DNA of 64,000 bases from assembly GCF_002631205.1 (NCBI RefSeq), contig NZ_PDLO01000001.1, positions 124,001-188,000 on the forward strand, given 5' to 3'. This stretch comes from Neolewinella marina. GTDB taxonomy: Bacteria; Bacteroidota; Bacteroidia; Chitinophagales; Saprospiraceae. The notes beneath the pieces are model-generated. The model did not search any database. It was not told the origin of the DNA and worked only from the letters and a program-made list of their open reading frames with translations. Made by a program: the position numbers and the translations under genes. Positions 16,300 through 25,140 of the stretch are shown piece after piece. Within the stretch, counting starts at the first letter, position 1. Every line of letters begins with the position of its first letter.

Positions 16300-18333
16300 A
16301 TGCTCCCCCCGAAGCCCAAGAAAGTACCCCACGAACTCACCCTCCACGGCGATACCCGCCGCGACGACTACTACTGGATGAACCAGCGGGAAGACCCCGA
16401 AGTGATCGCCCACCTGGAAGCCGAAAACGCCTACTTCGAGGCCAGGACCGCTCACCAGCAGGAGGCGCGGGAAGCCCTCTTCCAGGAAATCAAAAGCCGG
16501 ATCAAGGAGGACGACAGCAGCGTGCCCTACGCCCTGAGGGGATACGTGTACCAGACCCGCTACGAAACCGGCGACCAGTACCCCCGCTACTTCCGGCGCC
16601 CCCTGCACGAGCAGGCCGACGAGACGCTGATGTTTGACGTTAATGAGATGGCCAAACCCTTCGACTACTACCACGTCGGAGGGATGGCGGTGAGCGACGA
16701 CAACCGCTACGTGAGCTACGGAGAGGATACCATCAGCCGGCGCATCTACACCATCCACATCAAGGACCTGCTCACGGGACAGCACCTGCCGGACCAGATC
16801 CCGAACACCACCGGCGGCAGCGTCTGGAGCGCCGATGGTAAATACCTGTTCTACTCCGTCAAGGACGAGGCCCTGCGGCCCTACAAGATCATGCGCCACG
16901 AACTGGGCACCGCCCCCCAGGACGACGTCGTGGTTTTTGAAGAGAAGGACGAAACCTTCCGCGCCTACGTCTTCCGCAGCAAGTCGCGGAAATACATCGT
17001 CATCGGCTCCGCCCAGACCGTCAGTACGGAATACCGCCTGCTGCCGGCCGATGATCCCACGGGTATGCCCCGGCTGTTTCAGGCCCGGGAACGGAACCTG
17101 GAGTACGCCATCGAGCACATTGACGACCGTTTCTACGTGCTGACCAACTACCAGGCGCGGAACTTCCAGCTGATGGTGACCCCCGAGGAGAAGACGGAGA
17201 AGGAGCACTGGAGTACGGTTATCCCCCACCGTGACGACGTGCTGCTGGAGGGACTCGATATCTTCCGCAACTTCCTGGTATTGAGCGAGCGACAGAACGG
17301 ACTGACCAAGCTGCGGGTACGCCCCTTTGACGGGGAGGAGCACTACATCGAGTTCCAGGACGCGGCCTATATGGCCTACACCACGGCCAACCCGGAAATC
17401 GAGACCGACGTGCTACGCTACGGCTACCAGAGCATGACCACGCCCCCCAGCACCTACGACTACGACATGCGTACCCGCGAACAGGTGTTGCTGAAGCAGC
17501 AGCCCGTCCTGGGCGACTTCTCTCCGGACGATTACGAAAGCGAGCGGGTATTTTCCGAATCCCGCGACGGTACCCGCGTGCCCCTGAGCATCGTCTACCG
17601 GAAGGGCACCAAAAAAGACGGGAAAGCCCCCCTGCTGCTCTACGCCTACGGCAGCTACGGCCACAGCCTCGACCCCAGCTTCAGCATCACCCGTCTCAGC
17701 CTGCTGAACCGGGGCATGATCTTCGTCATCGCCCACATCCGCGGTGGCGAAGAGATGGGCCGTCACTGGTACGAGGACGGGAAGTTGCTGAAGAAGAAGA
17801 ACACCTTCTACGACTTTATTGACGCCGCGGAGTGGCTGGTGAAGCAGCAATACACCAGTCCCGACCGCCTCTACGCCATGGGCGGCAGCGCGGGCGGCCT
17901 GCTGATGGGCGCGGTGGCCAACCTGCGGCCCGACCTGTTCGCCGGTATGGTCTCCCAGGTCCCCTTCGTGGACGTGGTCACGACCATGCTCGACGATTCC
18001 ATCCCGCTCACCACCGGGGAGTACGACGAGTGGGGCAACCCCAACGACCCGGAGTACTACCACTACATCAAGAGCTACAGCCCCCTGGACCAGGTGAAGG
18101 CCCAGGATTATCCGCCGATGCTGGTCACCACCGGCCTCCACGACAGCCAGGTGCAGTACTGGGAGCCCGCCAAGTGGGTGGCCAGGCTGCGGGAGCTCAA
18201 GACCGACGACAACGAAATCCTCTTCCACGTGAACATGGAAGCCGGCCACGGTGGGGCCTCCGGTCGCTTCGAACAGATCCGGGAGGTGGCGCGGGACTAC
18301 GCCTGGATCCTCGACCGGCCCGGACTGCTTTAG
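16300..18333 (+). CDS. ptrB: Oligopeptidase B (S9A serine peptidase)
   Basis: Cleaves short peptides after basic residues. The 677 residues have a seven-bladed propeller (about 60-400) and an alpha/beta-hydrolase domain (about 430-677). The nucleophile is in GGSAGGLLMGAVAN (about 527-540), the Asp lies in TTGLHDSQVQYWEPAKW, and the His is in EAGHGGASGRF near 647-657. The long DSIPLTTGEYDEWGNP stretch separates oligopeptidase B from prolyl oligopeptidase. The protein starts directly with the catalytic framework and no signal peptide, so it is probably cytoplasmic. A TACCTTGC element at 16249-16256 may be the -7 box. Confidence 0.93.
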   Translation: MLPPKPKKVPHELTLHGDTRRDDYYWMNQREDPEVIAHLEAENAYFEARTAHQQEAREALFQEIKSRIKEDDSSVPYALRGYVYQTRYETGDQYPRYFRRPLHEQADETLMFDVNEMAKPFDYYHVGGMAVSDDNRYVSYGEDTISRRIYTIHIKDLLTGQHLPDQIPNTTGGSVWSADGKYLFYSVKDEALRPYKIMRHELGTAPQDDVVVFEEKDETFRAYVFRSKSRKYIVIGSAQTVSTEYRLLPADDPTGMPRLFQARERNLEYAIEHIDDRFYVLTNYQARNFQLMVTPEEKTEKEHWSTVIPHRDDVLLEGLDIFRNFLVLSERQNGLTKLRVRPFDGEEHYIEFQDAAYMAYTTANPEIETDVLRYGYQSMTTPPSTYDYDMRTREQVLLKQQPVLGDFSPDDYESERVFSESRDGTRVPLSIVYRKGTKKDGKAPLLLYAYGSYGHSLDPSFSITRLSLLNRGMIFVIAHIRGGEEMGRHWYEDGKLLKKKNTFYDFIDAAEWLVKQQYTSPDRLYAMGGSAGGLLMGAVANLRPDLFAGMVSQVPFVDVVTTMLDDSIPLTTGEYDEWGNPNDPEYYHYIKSYSPLDQVKAQDYPPMLVTTGLHDSQVQYWEPAKWVARLRELKTDDNEILFHVNMEAGHGGASGRFEQIREVARDYAWILDRPGLL

Positions 18334-18342
18334 GCAAAAGAT

Positions 18343-18378
18343 GGCCCCGCCGCCGGTACTGTTTACCGGGGCGGGGCC
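18343..18378. terminator. Strong hairpin between convergent genes
   Basis: GGCCCCGCC (18343-18351) plus CCGGTA (18353-18358) pair with TACCGG (18364-18369) and GGCGGGGCC (18370-18378): 15 base pairs with one bulged base and a 5-base loop. A T-run (18403-18408) is some 25 bases further on, so it is not a textbook terminator, but its place between ptrB and the convergent lipoprotein gene fits a two-way stop. Confidence 0.55.
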
Positions 18379-18414
18379 CACACATACGGGAAACGACAAA
18401 AAGGTTTTTTGGGA

Positions 18415-19608
18415 TTATATCAGCCGGTTACTCTCCACGAGCCGGTGCTGTAATTGGGGTTTCAGGACGGCCACCGCATCCAGGATGAGGTCGGCGTCGG
18501 AGGGGAAGCGCCGGGGCTGGTTGCCGATGCGGCGGCGGGATTCGGGGCTGAGGGCCCGGGGGTCGCCGCGGTAGGTGCTGGCGTAATTTTCGAAGTGGGC
18601 CTCGGCGGTCAGGTCCTCGGCATCGATCAGCCGTCCGTCGCGGAGGTCGTAAAGTTCAACGCTGCCCGTCACCAGGGCGGTCTTTTGCTGCAGAACCTCC
18701 AGCACCTCGGCCTGCACGATGATTTCCCGGGGGCGGGTCAGGTCATTGCCCAGGGAATCCTTGGCCACGTTGCCGTTGCCGTCGAGGACGTATTCTTCCC
18801 CGTCGACGACCTTGCGTTCGTCCAGGTAACTGCGCTCACTGATGCGCTCCGGGCTGACCTGGAGGTCGCGGATCGCGATGCGCGCCCGGTAGTCGTAGCT
18901 CACGTTCCGGCGGGGGGTGCCGAGGTCGTAGCTGCGCCAGCGGTCGTCCATCTCCGCGGTACGCAGTCGCAGCAGTTCCTCCTCGAAGCCGGCCGGGAGG
19001 AAGGCGCGGCTTTCGTTGGCTACCTCCACGGTAATGTAGACCCGTCCGAGGGTTTCCGCTTCGCTCACCAGCCGCCGCGTGTCGCGGTAGTTGGGTGCGT
19101 AGCGGTCGATTCGTTCCAGGGTATGGTAGGCGTCGCGGGCGGCGGACTTGTCGCCCCGGCGCCCGGCGGCGAGTTCGGCCAGGGCCTGATCGTACAACTG
19201 AGCGGCGGCCCGCTCCTGGCTTTCCACCACGAGGTCCTCGACGTGGACGAAGCGGAAGGTAGCCTTACGGCCGTCCTTGTCGTAAAGGGGAAGCAGCGGG
19301 CGGAGGGCATCCTGCCGCCGCTTCAGGTTATCGTAGATGGCGTGGATGCGTACCCAGTCGGGCTGGCTGGCCTGCCGCAGAAAGGCCGCCCGGTTGACGT
19401 CTTCCTCGTTGGCGCGGTTGACGGCCGTTTCCAGAGCCGCCACCAGGCGGGGGTTCTTCTTTTGCTTGCCCGTCAGCCGGCGCTGGGCCAGTTCGATGGT
19501 GGCCTCGTAGTCGCCCGCCTCGACGAGCGACTGCACCGAGGTACAGGCGGGGGCTGCCAGGACCAGCGCGCCCAGCAGCAGCCAGAGGTAGGGAAGCGGG
19601 GCTTTCAT
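18415..19608 (-). CDS. Uncharacterised lipoprotein with helical repeats
   Basis: I do not recognise a named family. The 397-residue protein has a lipoprotein signal (lipobox APAC near 19-22). Residues about 25-190 are helical, TPR-like (GDYEATIELAQRR, NRANEEDVNRAAF, AARDAYHTLERID), and the rest is beta-rich, with paired segments on conversion to a membrane-exposed fold (GRVYITVEVAN, YDYRARIAIRDLQVSPE). It is probably held at the outer or inner membrane. It stands alone, convergent with ptrB and separated from ctlX by 68 bases. Similar lipoproteins are, as far as I know, widespread and unnamed in Bacteroidota. Confidence 0.75.
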   Translation of the reverse strand: MKAPLPYLWLLLGALVLAAPACTSVQSLVEAGDYEATIELAQRRLTGKQKKNPRLVAALETAVNRANEEDVNRAAFLRQASQPDWVRIHAIYDNLKRRQDALRPLLPLYDKDGRKATFRFVHVEDLVVESQERAAAQLYDQALAELAAGRRGDKSAARDAYHTLERIDRYAPNYRDTRRLVSEAETLGRVYITVEVANESRAFLPAGFEEELLRLRTAEMDDRWRSYDLGTPRRNVSYDYRARIAIRDLQVSPERISERSYLDERKVVDGEEYVLDGNGNVAKDSLGNDLTRPREIIVQAEVLEVLQQKTALVTGSVELYDLRDGRLIDAEDLTAEAHFENYASTYRGDPRALSPESRRRIGNQPRRFPSDADLILDAVAVLKPQLQHRLVESNRLI

Positions 19609-19676
19609 GTCGTTTCGTTTACGACAAAGCTATTCCCCCTACCCCACCGGAATCTCTACGGATTGGTTAATCCGCC

Positions 19677-20600
19677 TTAAGGTTTGTTAAGGAAAATCTC
19701 GGCCAGCATACAGCGGGCACTACCGCCTCCGTACTGCTCGATGGTTTCCAGGTCGGCGTGGAGGATGCGCATTCCCTCCGGCTCCAACAGGGCGTCGCGC
19801 TGTTCCTCGGACAGGGAATGGAAGGCGGCGGACGACATGATCCATACCGGCCCGTCGGGGGTAACGGCTTCGAGGGCGTTGCCGGCGAACTGGTCGATCT
19901 GCTCCAGCGACAGTCCGATGATGCGCTTGCCGGACAGGGCGATGCTTTCCGTCAGCTTTGATTTTTCGGCTGGATCCCGTACCGCATCCAGACACACCAG
20001 CACGTCGCGGGTTCCGATGGCCATCATCACGTTGGTGTGGTAGATCACCTCGCCACGGGCGTCGTAGCCGTGAAAGGTGATCGGCTGGTAGCCCATCAGT
20101 TCACACCATTCGTGCACGGCCGCCAGGCTGCAGCGCTGGGAGAGGCAGGCGTAGGCAATGCGGGCCTTGCGGTCGAGCAGCAGGCAGCCCGTGCTTTCCA
20201 GATACCACTCGCGGTCTTCCCAGGGGGACAGGTCCAGGTGCTGCTGTACCGCAAATTGCTCGCTGATGTAATCGATGATGTCGGCCCGCCGCTCCTGCCG
20301 CCGCTGCGGCCAGAAGGTGGGATAGGTCACCAGGGTGCCCCCCTCGTGGGTGGAAAACCAGTTGTTGGGGAACACGGCATCGGGCTTGACCGGAGCGGGG
20401 GTGTCTTCGATCACGTGGACGGTGACTCCGGCGCGGCGGAGCAAGTCGGCGAAGTTGTCGAACTCCTCCACGGCCCGGGCCGCCACGGCGGAGTAGGTTT
20501 CGTCGGATACGGCTTCCTGGAAGGAATTGTCGGCGACCGTCTCGCTGGCGCGGGCGAAGTTGGCCGGCCGAACGAGCAACAGGTGGTTGGTGGTTTGCAT
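19677..20600 (-). CDS. ctlX: CtlX-like citrulline hydrolase (amidinotransferase fold)
   Basis: Guanidino-group modifying enzyme of the arginine deiminase/amidinotransferase superfamily, 307 residues. The closest named match by motif is citrulline utilization hydrolase CtlX. Conserved parts are PDAVFPNNWFSTHEGG near 77-92, the catalytic His in EVIYHTNVMMAIG near 184-196, and the nucleophile Cys in GGGSARCMLAEIF near 291-303. The ATG at 20600 gives the canonical start MQTTNHLLLVRPANFA; the longer ORF adds 26 residues with no support. It is divergent from the ggt gene. Whether the substrate is citrulline, arginine or dimethylarginine cannot be decided here. Confidence 0.82.
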   Translation of the reverse strand: MQTTNHLLLVRPANFARASETVADNSFQEAVSDETYSAVAARAVEEFDNFADLLRRAGVTVHVIEDTPAPVKPDAVFPNNWFSTHEGGTLVTYPTFWPQRRQERRADIIDYISEQFAVQQHLDLSPWEDREWYLESTGCLLLDRKARIAYACLSQRCSLAAVHEWCELMGYQPITFHGYDARGEVIYHTNVMMAIGTRDVLVCLDAVRDPAEKSKLTESIALSGKRIIGLSLEQIDQFAGNALEAVTPDGPVWIMSSAAFHSLSEEQRDALLEPEGMRILHADLETIEQYGGGSARCMLAEIFLNKP

Positions 20601-20696
20601 GAAGGACTTGGTTAGGCCCTGTGAAGGTGCGACGAATTCCGTCAATCCGGAAATGGGGTGGGCCGGCATTATGTACATTGTGGGAAAACCCCCTGC

Positions 20697-22382
20697 ATGA
20701 AGTACCTGCCCTTCCTTCTGTTACTTGTTCTGGGCTGCCGGGAAACGCCCCGGGTAGATTATCAGGCTGAAAAAGCGGCCACTTATACCACCGCCGCCAT
20801 TGCCGGGCCTCACCCCCTGGCCACCCAGGCGGGGCTGGAAATCCTGCGGCGCGGCGGCAACGCCATTGATGCGGCGGTGACCATGCAACTGGCCATGGCC
20901 GTGGTCTATCCCCGGGCCGGCAACATCGGCGGGGGCGGCTTCCTGGTCTACCGGGCGGCCGACGGGGAGGCCATCACTTTGGATTACCGCGAGGTGGCGC
21001 CGGCCGCCGCTCACCGCGACATGTACCTGGACGGGAATGGGGAAGTAACGGACGGCCTCAGCACCCGCGGCCATCTGGCCGTAGGCGTACCGGGAACGGT
21101 AGCGGGCATTGCGGCCATGCACGAGCGGTTCGGCAGCCTGCCCTGGGCGGAACTGGTGCAGCCGGCCATTGACCTGGCGGCGGACGGCTACCGGCTCAGC
21201 GAAGCGGAGATCGGGCGGTTGAAGCGCTACCACGACGACTTCGCCGAATTCAACGACGCCACCCCCTTTAGCGACAGTTCGCTGGTGGCGGGGACGCGGG
21301 TGCAGCAGCCGGACCTGGCCGCCACCCTGACCCGGATCCAGGCGGAGGGACGCGACGGCTTCTACCGCGGCGAGACGGCCGACCTCATCGTAGCCGAGAT
21401 GGAGAGCGGTGGCGGGCTGATCACCAACCAGGACCTGAGCGACTACCAGCCCAAGTGGAAGGCCCCGATCACCCAGGAATACCAGGGTTACCGCCTCATC
21501 TCCATGCCCCCCAGCAGCAGCGGCGGCATCGCCCTGGGGCAGATGGCGAAAATGGTGGAGCCTTACCCCCTGGCAGAATACGGCTTCCAGAGTGTATCAT
21601 CGGTCCAGGTCATCGCCGAGGCCATGCGGCGGGCCTACGCCGACCGGGCCGAATACCTCGGGGATGCCGATTTTTATCCCGTACCGGTGGATTCCCTGCT
21701 GAATGACGGCTACCTGCGGGAGCGGATGGCTGATTTTACCTTCGATACCGCGGGCACCAGCACCGCCATCCTGGCGGGCGACCTGCCGATGAAGGAAACC
21801 TTCGAGACCACCCACATCAGCATCGTCGACAGCCTGGGCAATGCCGTTTCCATCACTACTACCCTGAACGGCAACTTCGGCAGCAAGGTGATGGTCGACG
21901 GCGGAGGTTTCTTCCTCAACAACGAAATGGACGACTTCAGCGCCAAGCCCGGGGTGCCCAATATGTTCGGGCTGGTCGGCAAGGAGGCCAACGCCATTCA
22001 GCCCGGCAAGCGGATGCTCTCCAGCATGACCCCCACCATCGTGGAAAAGGACGGCCAGCTGTTTATGGTCCTCGGTGCGCCCGGCGGATCGACCATCATT
22101 ACGGCCGTCCTACAGACTTTCCTCAACGTGGTGGCGTACGGCATGGACCTCCCGGAGGCCGTGGCGGCCCCCCGCTTCCACCACCAGTGGCTCCCGGACG
22201 AAATCCTGTACGAGTCCGAGGCCCTGTCTGGCGGGGTAAAGGACAGCCTCGAGGCACTGGGCTACCGCTTCCGGGAAGTCAACAGCATGGCGGTCATCAA
22301 GGCGATACAGTCCCTACCCGACGGTCGCCTGCAGGCGGCCGCCGACCCCCGGAATCCGGACGATGATGTAGCGGGTTACTAG
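20697..22382 (+). CDS. ggt: Gamma-glutamyltranspeptidase
   Basis: Cleaves gamma-glutamyl bonds of glutathione and related peptides outside the inner membrane; self-cleaves into large and small subunits. The 561 residues begin with a lipoprotein signal (LLVLGC near 9-14), suggesting anchoring. The autocleavage/nucleophile Thr is in FETTHISIVDSLGNAVS near 367-383, followed by NNEMDDFS and PGKRMLSSMTP. GNIGGGGFLVY near 77-87 is the N-terminal family mark. The preferred start is the ATG at 20697; a longer frame begins at 20658. Its stop shares CTAG at 22379-22382 with the aminotransferase. Confidence 0.95.
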   Translation: MKYLPFLLLLVLGCRETPRVDYQAEKAATYTTAAIAGPHPLATQAGLEILRRGGNAIDAAVTMQLAMAVVYPRAGNIGGGGFLVYRAADGEAITLDYREVAPAAAHRDMYLDGNGEVTDGLSTRGHLAVGVPGTVAGIAAMHERFGSLPWAELVQPAIDLAADGYRLSEAEIGRLKRYHDDFAEFNDATPFSDSSLVAGTRVQQPDLAATLTRIQAEGRDGFYRGETADLIVAEMESGGGLITNQDLSDYQPKWKAPITQEYQGYRLISMPPSSSGGIALGQMAKMVEPYPLAEYGFQSVSSVQVIAEAMRRAYADRAEYLGDADFYPVPVDSLLNDGYLRERMADFTFDTAGTSTAILAGDLPMKETFETTHISIVDSLGNAVSITTTLNGNFGSKVMVDGGGFFLNNEMDDFSAKPGVPNMFGLVGKEANAIQPGKRMLSSMTPTIVEKDGQLFMVLGAPGGSTIITAVLQTFLNVVAYGMDLPEAVAAPRFHHQWLPDEILYESEALSGGVKDSLEALGYRFREVNSMAVIKAIQSLPDGRLQAAADPRNPDDDVAGY

Positions 22383-23590
22383 TTCAGTTCCTTCAGGGCC
22401 GCGGCGATGCGGTCCACGGCCTGGCGGAGCTGCTCCTCGCTGGCGGCGTAGCTGATGCGGAGGCAGTCGGGGGCACCGAAGGCTCCTCCGGTTACGGTAG
22501 CCACGTGGGCCTTCACCAGCAGATAGGCGGCCAGGTCATCGGCGTCGTTGATGGTGGTTTCCCCGTCGCTCATGCCGAAGAAGGCGCTTACGTCGGGAAA
22601 AATGTAGAACGCACCCTGGGGGCGGTTCACCTTCATGCCGTCGATCTTTTCCAGTCCGTCGATGATGAGTTCGCGGCGGCGGGCGAAGGCCTCCTTCATG
22701 GCAATGGTGGGCCCCAGGTCGCTGTTCAGGGCGTGGGCGCCGGCGTGCTGGGCGATGCTGTTGGCCCCGCTGGTGTTCTGTCCCTGCAGCTTGTTGCAGG
22801 CGTCGGCGATGACCTGGGGGGCACCGAGGTAGCCCAGGCGCCAGCCGGTCATGGCAAACCCCTTGCTGAATCCGTTGACCGTAATGGTCCGGTCTTTCAC
22901 TTCGGGAAAGGTGCCGATGCTGGCGTGCTCCCCGGTAAAGTTGATGTGCTCGTAGATTTCGTCGGAGACCACGTAGACGTTCGGGTAGTCCGCCAGCATC
23001 TTGCTGATGGCGGCCAGCTCGTCGGCGGTGTACACCGAGCCGGTGGGGTTACACGGGGAGGAGAACAGGATGAACTTCGTGCGATCGGTGATGGCCTCGG
23101 CGATGGCTTCGGGGGTCACCTTGTAGTCCTCCTCAATGCCGGCACCTACGATCACCGCCTTGCCGCCCGCCACTTCGACCATGGCCGAGTAGCTTACCCA
23201 GAAGGGGGCCAGAATGACCACCTCGTCGCCCTCGTTCAACATGGCGAAGCAGACGTTGGCAATGCTCTGCTTGGCACCGGTGCTCACCACGATCTGGGAG
23301 GGAGCGTAGTCCAGGTTGTTTTCCCGCTTGAACTTGTCCGAAATGGCCTTGCGCAGCTCGGCGGTGCCGGGTACGGGGGTGTACTTCGTATGTCCGGCGT
23401 CGAGGGCGCGCTTGGCGGCCTCCTTGATGTGGTCCGGGGTGTCGAAATCCGGTTCACCGAGGCTCAGGCTGATGACGTCGTGTCCCTGGGCCATAACCTC
23501 GCGGCCGAGCTGGGCCATACGCAGGGTGGCGGATTCTTCCATCGTCAGCACGCGGTCGGAAAGCGGAGAAGTAGCAGTAGTTGAAGCCAT
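22379..23590 (-). CDS. PLP-dependent aminotransferase, aspartate type
   Basis: Class I/II aminotransferase, 403 residues, most like bacterial aspartate aminotransferases of the Igamma group (AspC/AatA of Bacteroidota and thermophiles), interconverting aspartate and oxaloacetate with 2-oxoglutarate. The PLP lysine is in NGFSKGFAMTGWRLGY near 235-250; other marks are ISLSLGEPDFDTP (about 39-51), SSPCNPTGSVY and the C-terminal RISYAASEEQLRQA. The ATG at 23590 is chosen; a longer frame from 23698 reads into non-homologous sequence. Substrate beyond Asp (e.g. kynurenine or prephenate) is not excluded. Confidence 0.93.
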   Translation of the reverse strand: MASTTATSPLSDRVLTMEESATLRMAQLGREVMAQGHDVISLSLGEPDFDTPDHIKEAAKRALDAGHTKYTPVPGTAELRKAISDKFKRENNLDYAPSQIVVSTGAKQSIANVCFAMLNEGDEVVILAPFWVSYSAMVEVAGGKAVIVGAGIEEDYKVTPEAIAEAITDRTKFILFSSPCNPTGSVYTADELAAISKMLADYPNVYVVSDEIYEHINFTGEHASIGTFPEVKDRTITVNGFSKGFAMTGWRLGYLGAPQVIADACNKLQGQNTSGANSIAQHAGAHALNSDLGPTIAMKEAFARRRELIIDGLEKIDGMKVNRPQGAFYIFPDVSAFFGMSDGETTINDADDLAAYLLVKAHVATVTGGAFGAPDCLRISYAASEEQLRQAVDRIAAALKELN

Positions 23591-23768
23591 GGTCGGAAAC
23601 TGTTTTTTGGGAACGCGAAGATAAGGGCCGGCGACGGGGGTGGCGGCAGAATATCCGGGGACGCGGCTACCAAATTTACCGCATAGTGGAATACCCAACC
23701 CTATCTTCGGGCCTTGCCCGGCCTGGGCGACCTACTTTTTTCAGCCCTCCGCATTTACCCCTTCGATC

Positions 23769-25136
23769 ATGTCAACCATCTCCATCGGTTCCTTCAAGCC
23801 CCGATTAAGTTTCTGGGAAATCTGGAACATGAGTTTCGGCTTCCTCGGGATCCAGTTCGGCTTCGCCCTGCAGAACGCCAACGTCAGCCGCATCTTCGAA
23901 ACCCTGGGGGCCTCCCCCGACGAGCTGCCGATCCTGTGGCTGGCCGCCCCGGTGACCGGACTACTGGTCCAACCCATCGTCGGCTACTACAGCGACCGCA
24001 CCTGGAGTGAGCGCTGGGGCCGTCGCCGCCCCTTCTTTGCCGTAGGGGCCATCCTGGCTACCGTAGCCCTGTTCCTGATGCCCAACTCCACCGCCCTGTG
24101 GATGGCCGTCCTGATGCTGTGGGTGCTCGACGCCTCCATCAACATCAGCATGGAGCCCTTCCGAGCCTTCGTGGGCGATATGCTCCCTAACGAGCAGCGC
24201 ACCCGGGGTTTCGCCATGCAAAGCTTCTTCATTGGCACCGGCGCGGTCATCGCCTCCGCCCTGCCCTACATCTTCACGAACTGGTTCGGACTGACCAATA
24301 CGGCCCCCGAAGGGGCCATTCCGGATTCCGTGCGCTGGTCTTTCTACCTGGGCGGAATCGCCTATTTCACGGCCGTAATGTGGACGGTCTTCAAGAGCAG
24401 GGAGTACCCGCCCGACGACCTGGAGGAGCTGCGGCGGGAGAACGCCGCGAAAGGGATATACGACGGCATCAAGGAATCTTTCCTGGGCATCTTCCGTATG
24501 CCGAAAACCATGGTGCAGCTCTCGGCCGTCCAGTTTTTTTCCTGGTTCGCCCTGTTTGCCATGTGGATTTATATGACCTCGGCCGTCACCAGTCACATTT
24601 ACGGCACCACGGACACCAATTCGGAGGCCTACAACGCCGGTGCCGACTGGGTGGGCATCTGTTTTGCCGTATACAACGGCGTCGCAGCCCTGGCGGCCTT
24701 TCTCCTTCCCGTGATCGCCCGGCTGCTCAACCGGCGGCTCACCCACCTGCTGGCGCTTTTCTGCGGGGCGCTCGGCCTGGCCAGCGTCTACTTTATGGAG
24801 GATCCGAATATGCTGCTGCTTTCCATGGTGGGGGTCGGTATTGCCTGGGCCAGTATCCTGAGCATGCCCTACGCCATCATCAGCAGCATCCTGCCCGCCG
24901 ACAAGATGGGCTACTACATGGGGGTCTTCAACTTCTTCATCGTGATTCCCCAGATCGTGGCGGCCGGCCTGCTGGGCTTCATTCTGAGCACCTTCTTCGG
25001 CAACGTGGCCATCTACGCCCTGCTCATCGGAGCCGTGTCCTTTGCCCTTTCCGGAATGCTGTGCCTCATCGTGGACGACAACGAGGTAGACGTGGACTTC
25101 GCCCTGCCCAAGAACCCCATCGAGCCCATCACCTGA
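23769..25136 (+). CDS. MFS transporter, sucrose/maltose-carrier type
   Basis: Twelve-helix inner-membrane carrier of 455 residues. SDRTWSERWGRRRPFF near 76-91 (loop 2-3, RWGRRRPF) and ISMEPFRAFVGDMLP near 128-142 are signatures of the SLC45/GPH sugar-proton symporter branch that includes Bacteroidota maltose transporters. The ATG at 23769 gives MSTISIGSF, a short cytoplasmic tail, then helix 1. No sugar hydrolase is adjacent, so the sugar is open. It converges on dctM with a 4-base gap. A TATCTTCG upstream (about 23701) may be its -7 box. Confidence 0.88.
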   Translation: MSTISIGSFKPRLSFWEIWNMSFGFLGIQFGFALQNANVSRIFETLGASPDELPILWLAAPVTGLLVQPIVGYYSDRTWSERWGRRRPFFAVGAILATVALFLMPNSTALWMAVLMLWVLDASINISMEPFRAFVGDMLPNEQRTRGFAMQSFFIGTGAVIASALPYIFTNWFGLTNTAPEGAIPDSVRWSFYLGGIAYFTAVMWTVFKSREYPPDDLEELRRENAAKGIYDGIKESFLGIFRMPKTMVQLSAVQFFSWFALFAMWIYMTSAVTSHIYGTTDTNSEAYNAGADWVGICFAVYNGVAALAAFLLPVIARLLNRRLTHLLALFCGALGLASVYFMEDPNMLLLSMVGVGIAWASILSMPYAIISSILPADKMGYYMGVFNFFIVIPQIVAAGLLGFILSTFFGNVAIYALLIGAVSFALSGMLCLIVDDNEVDVDFALPKNPIEPIT

Positions 25137-25140
25137 TCGG

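Noticed and set aside
16138-17343. 401-codon minus-strand frame opposite oligopeptidase B
   Set aside because: Shadow; the plus strand carries S9A motifs throughout.
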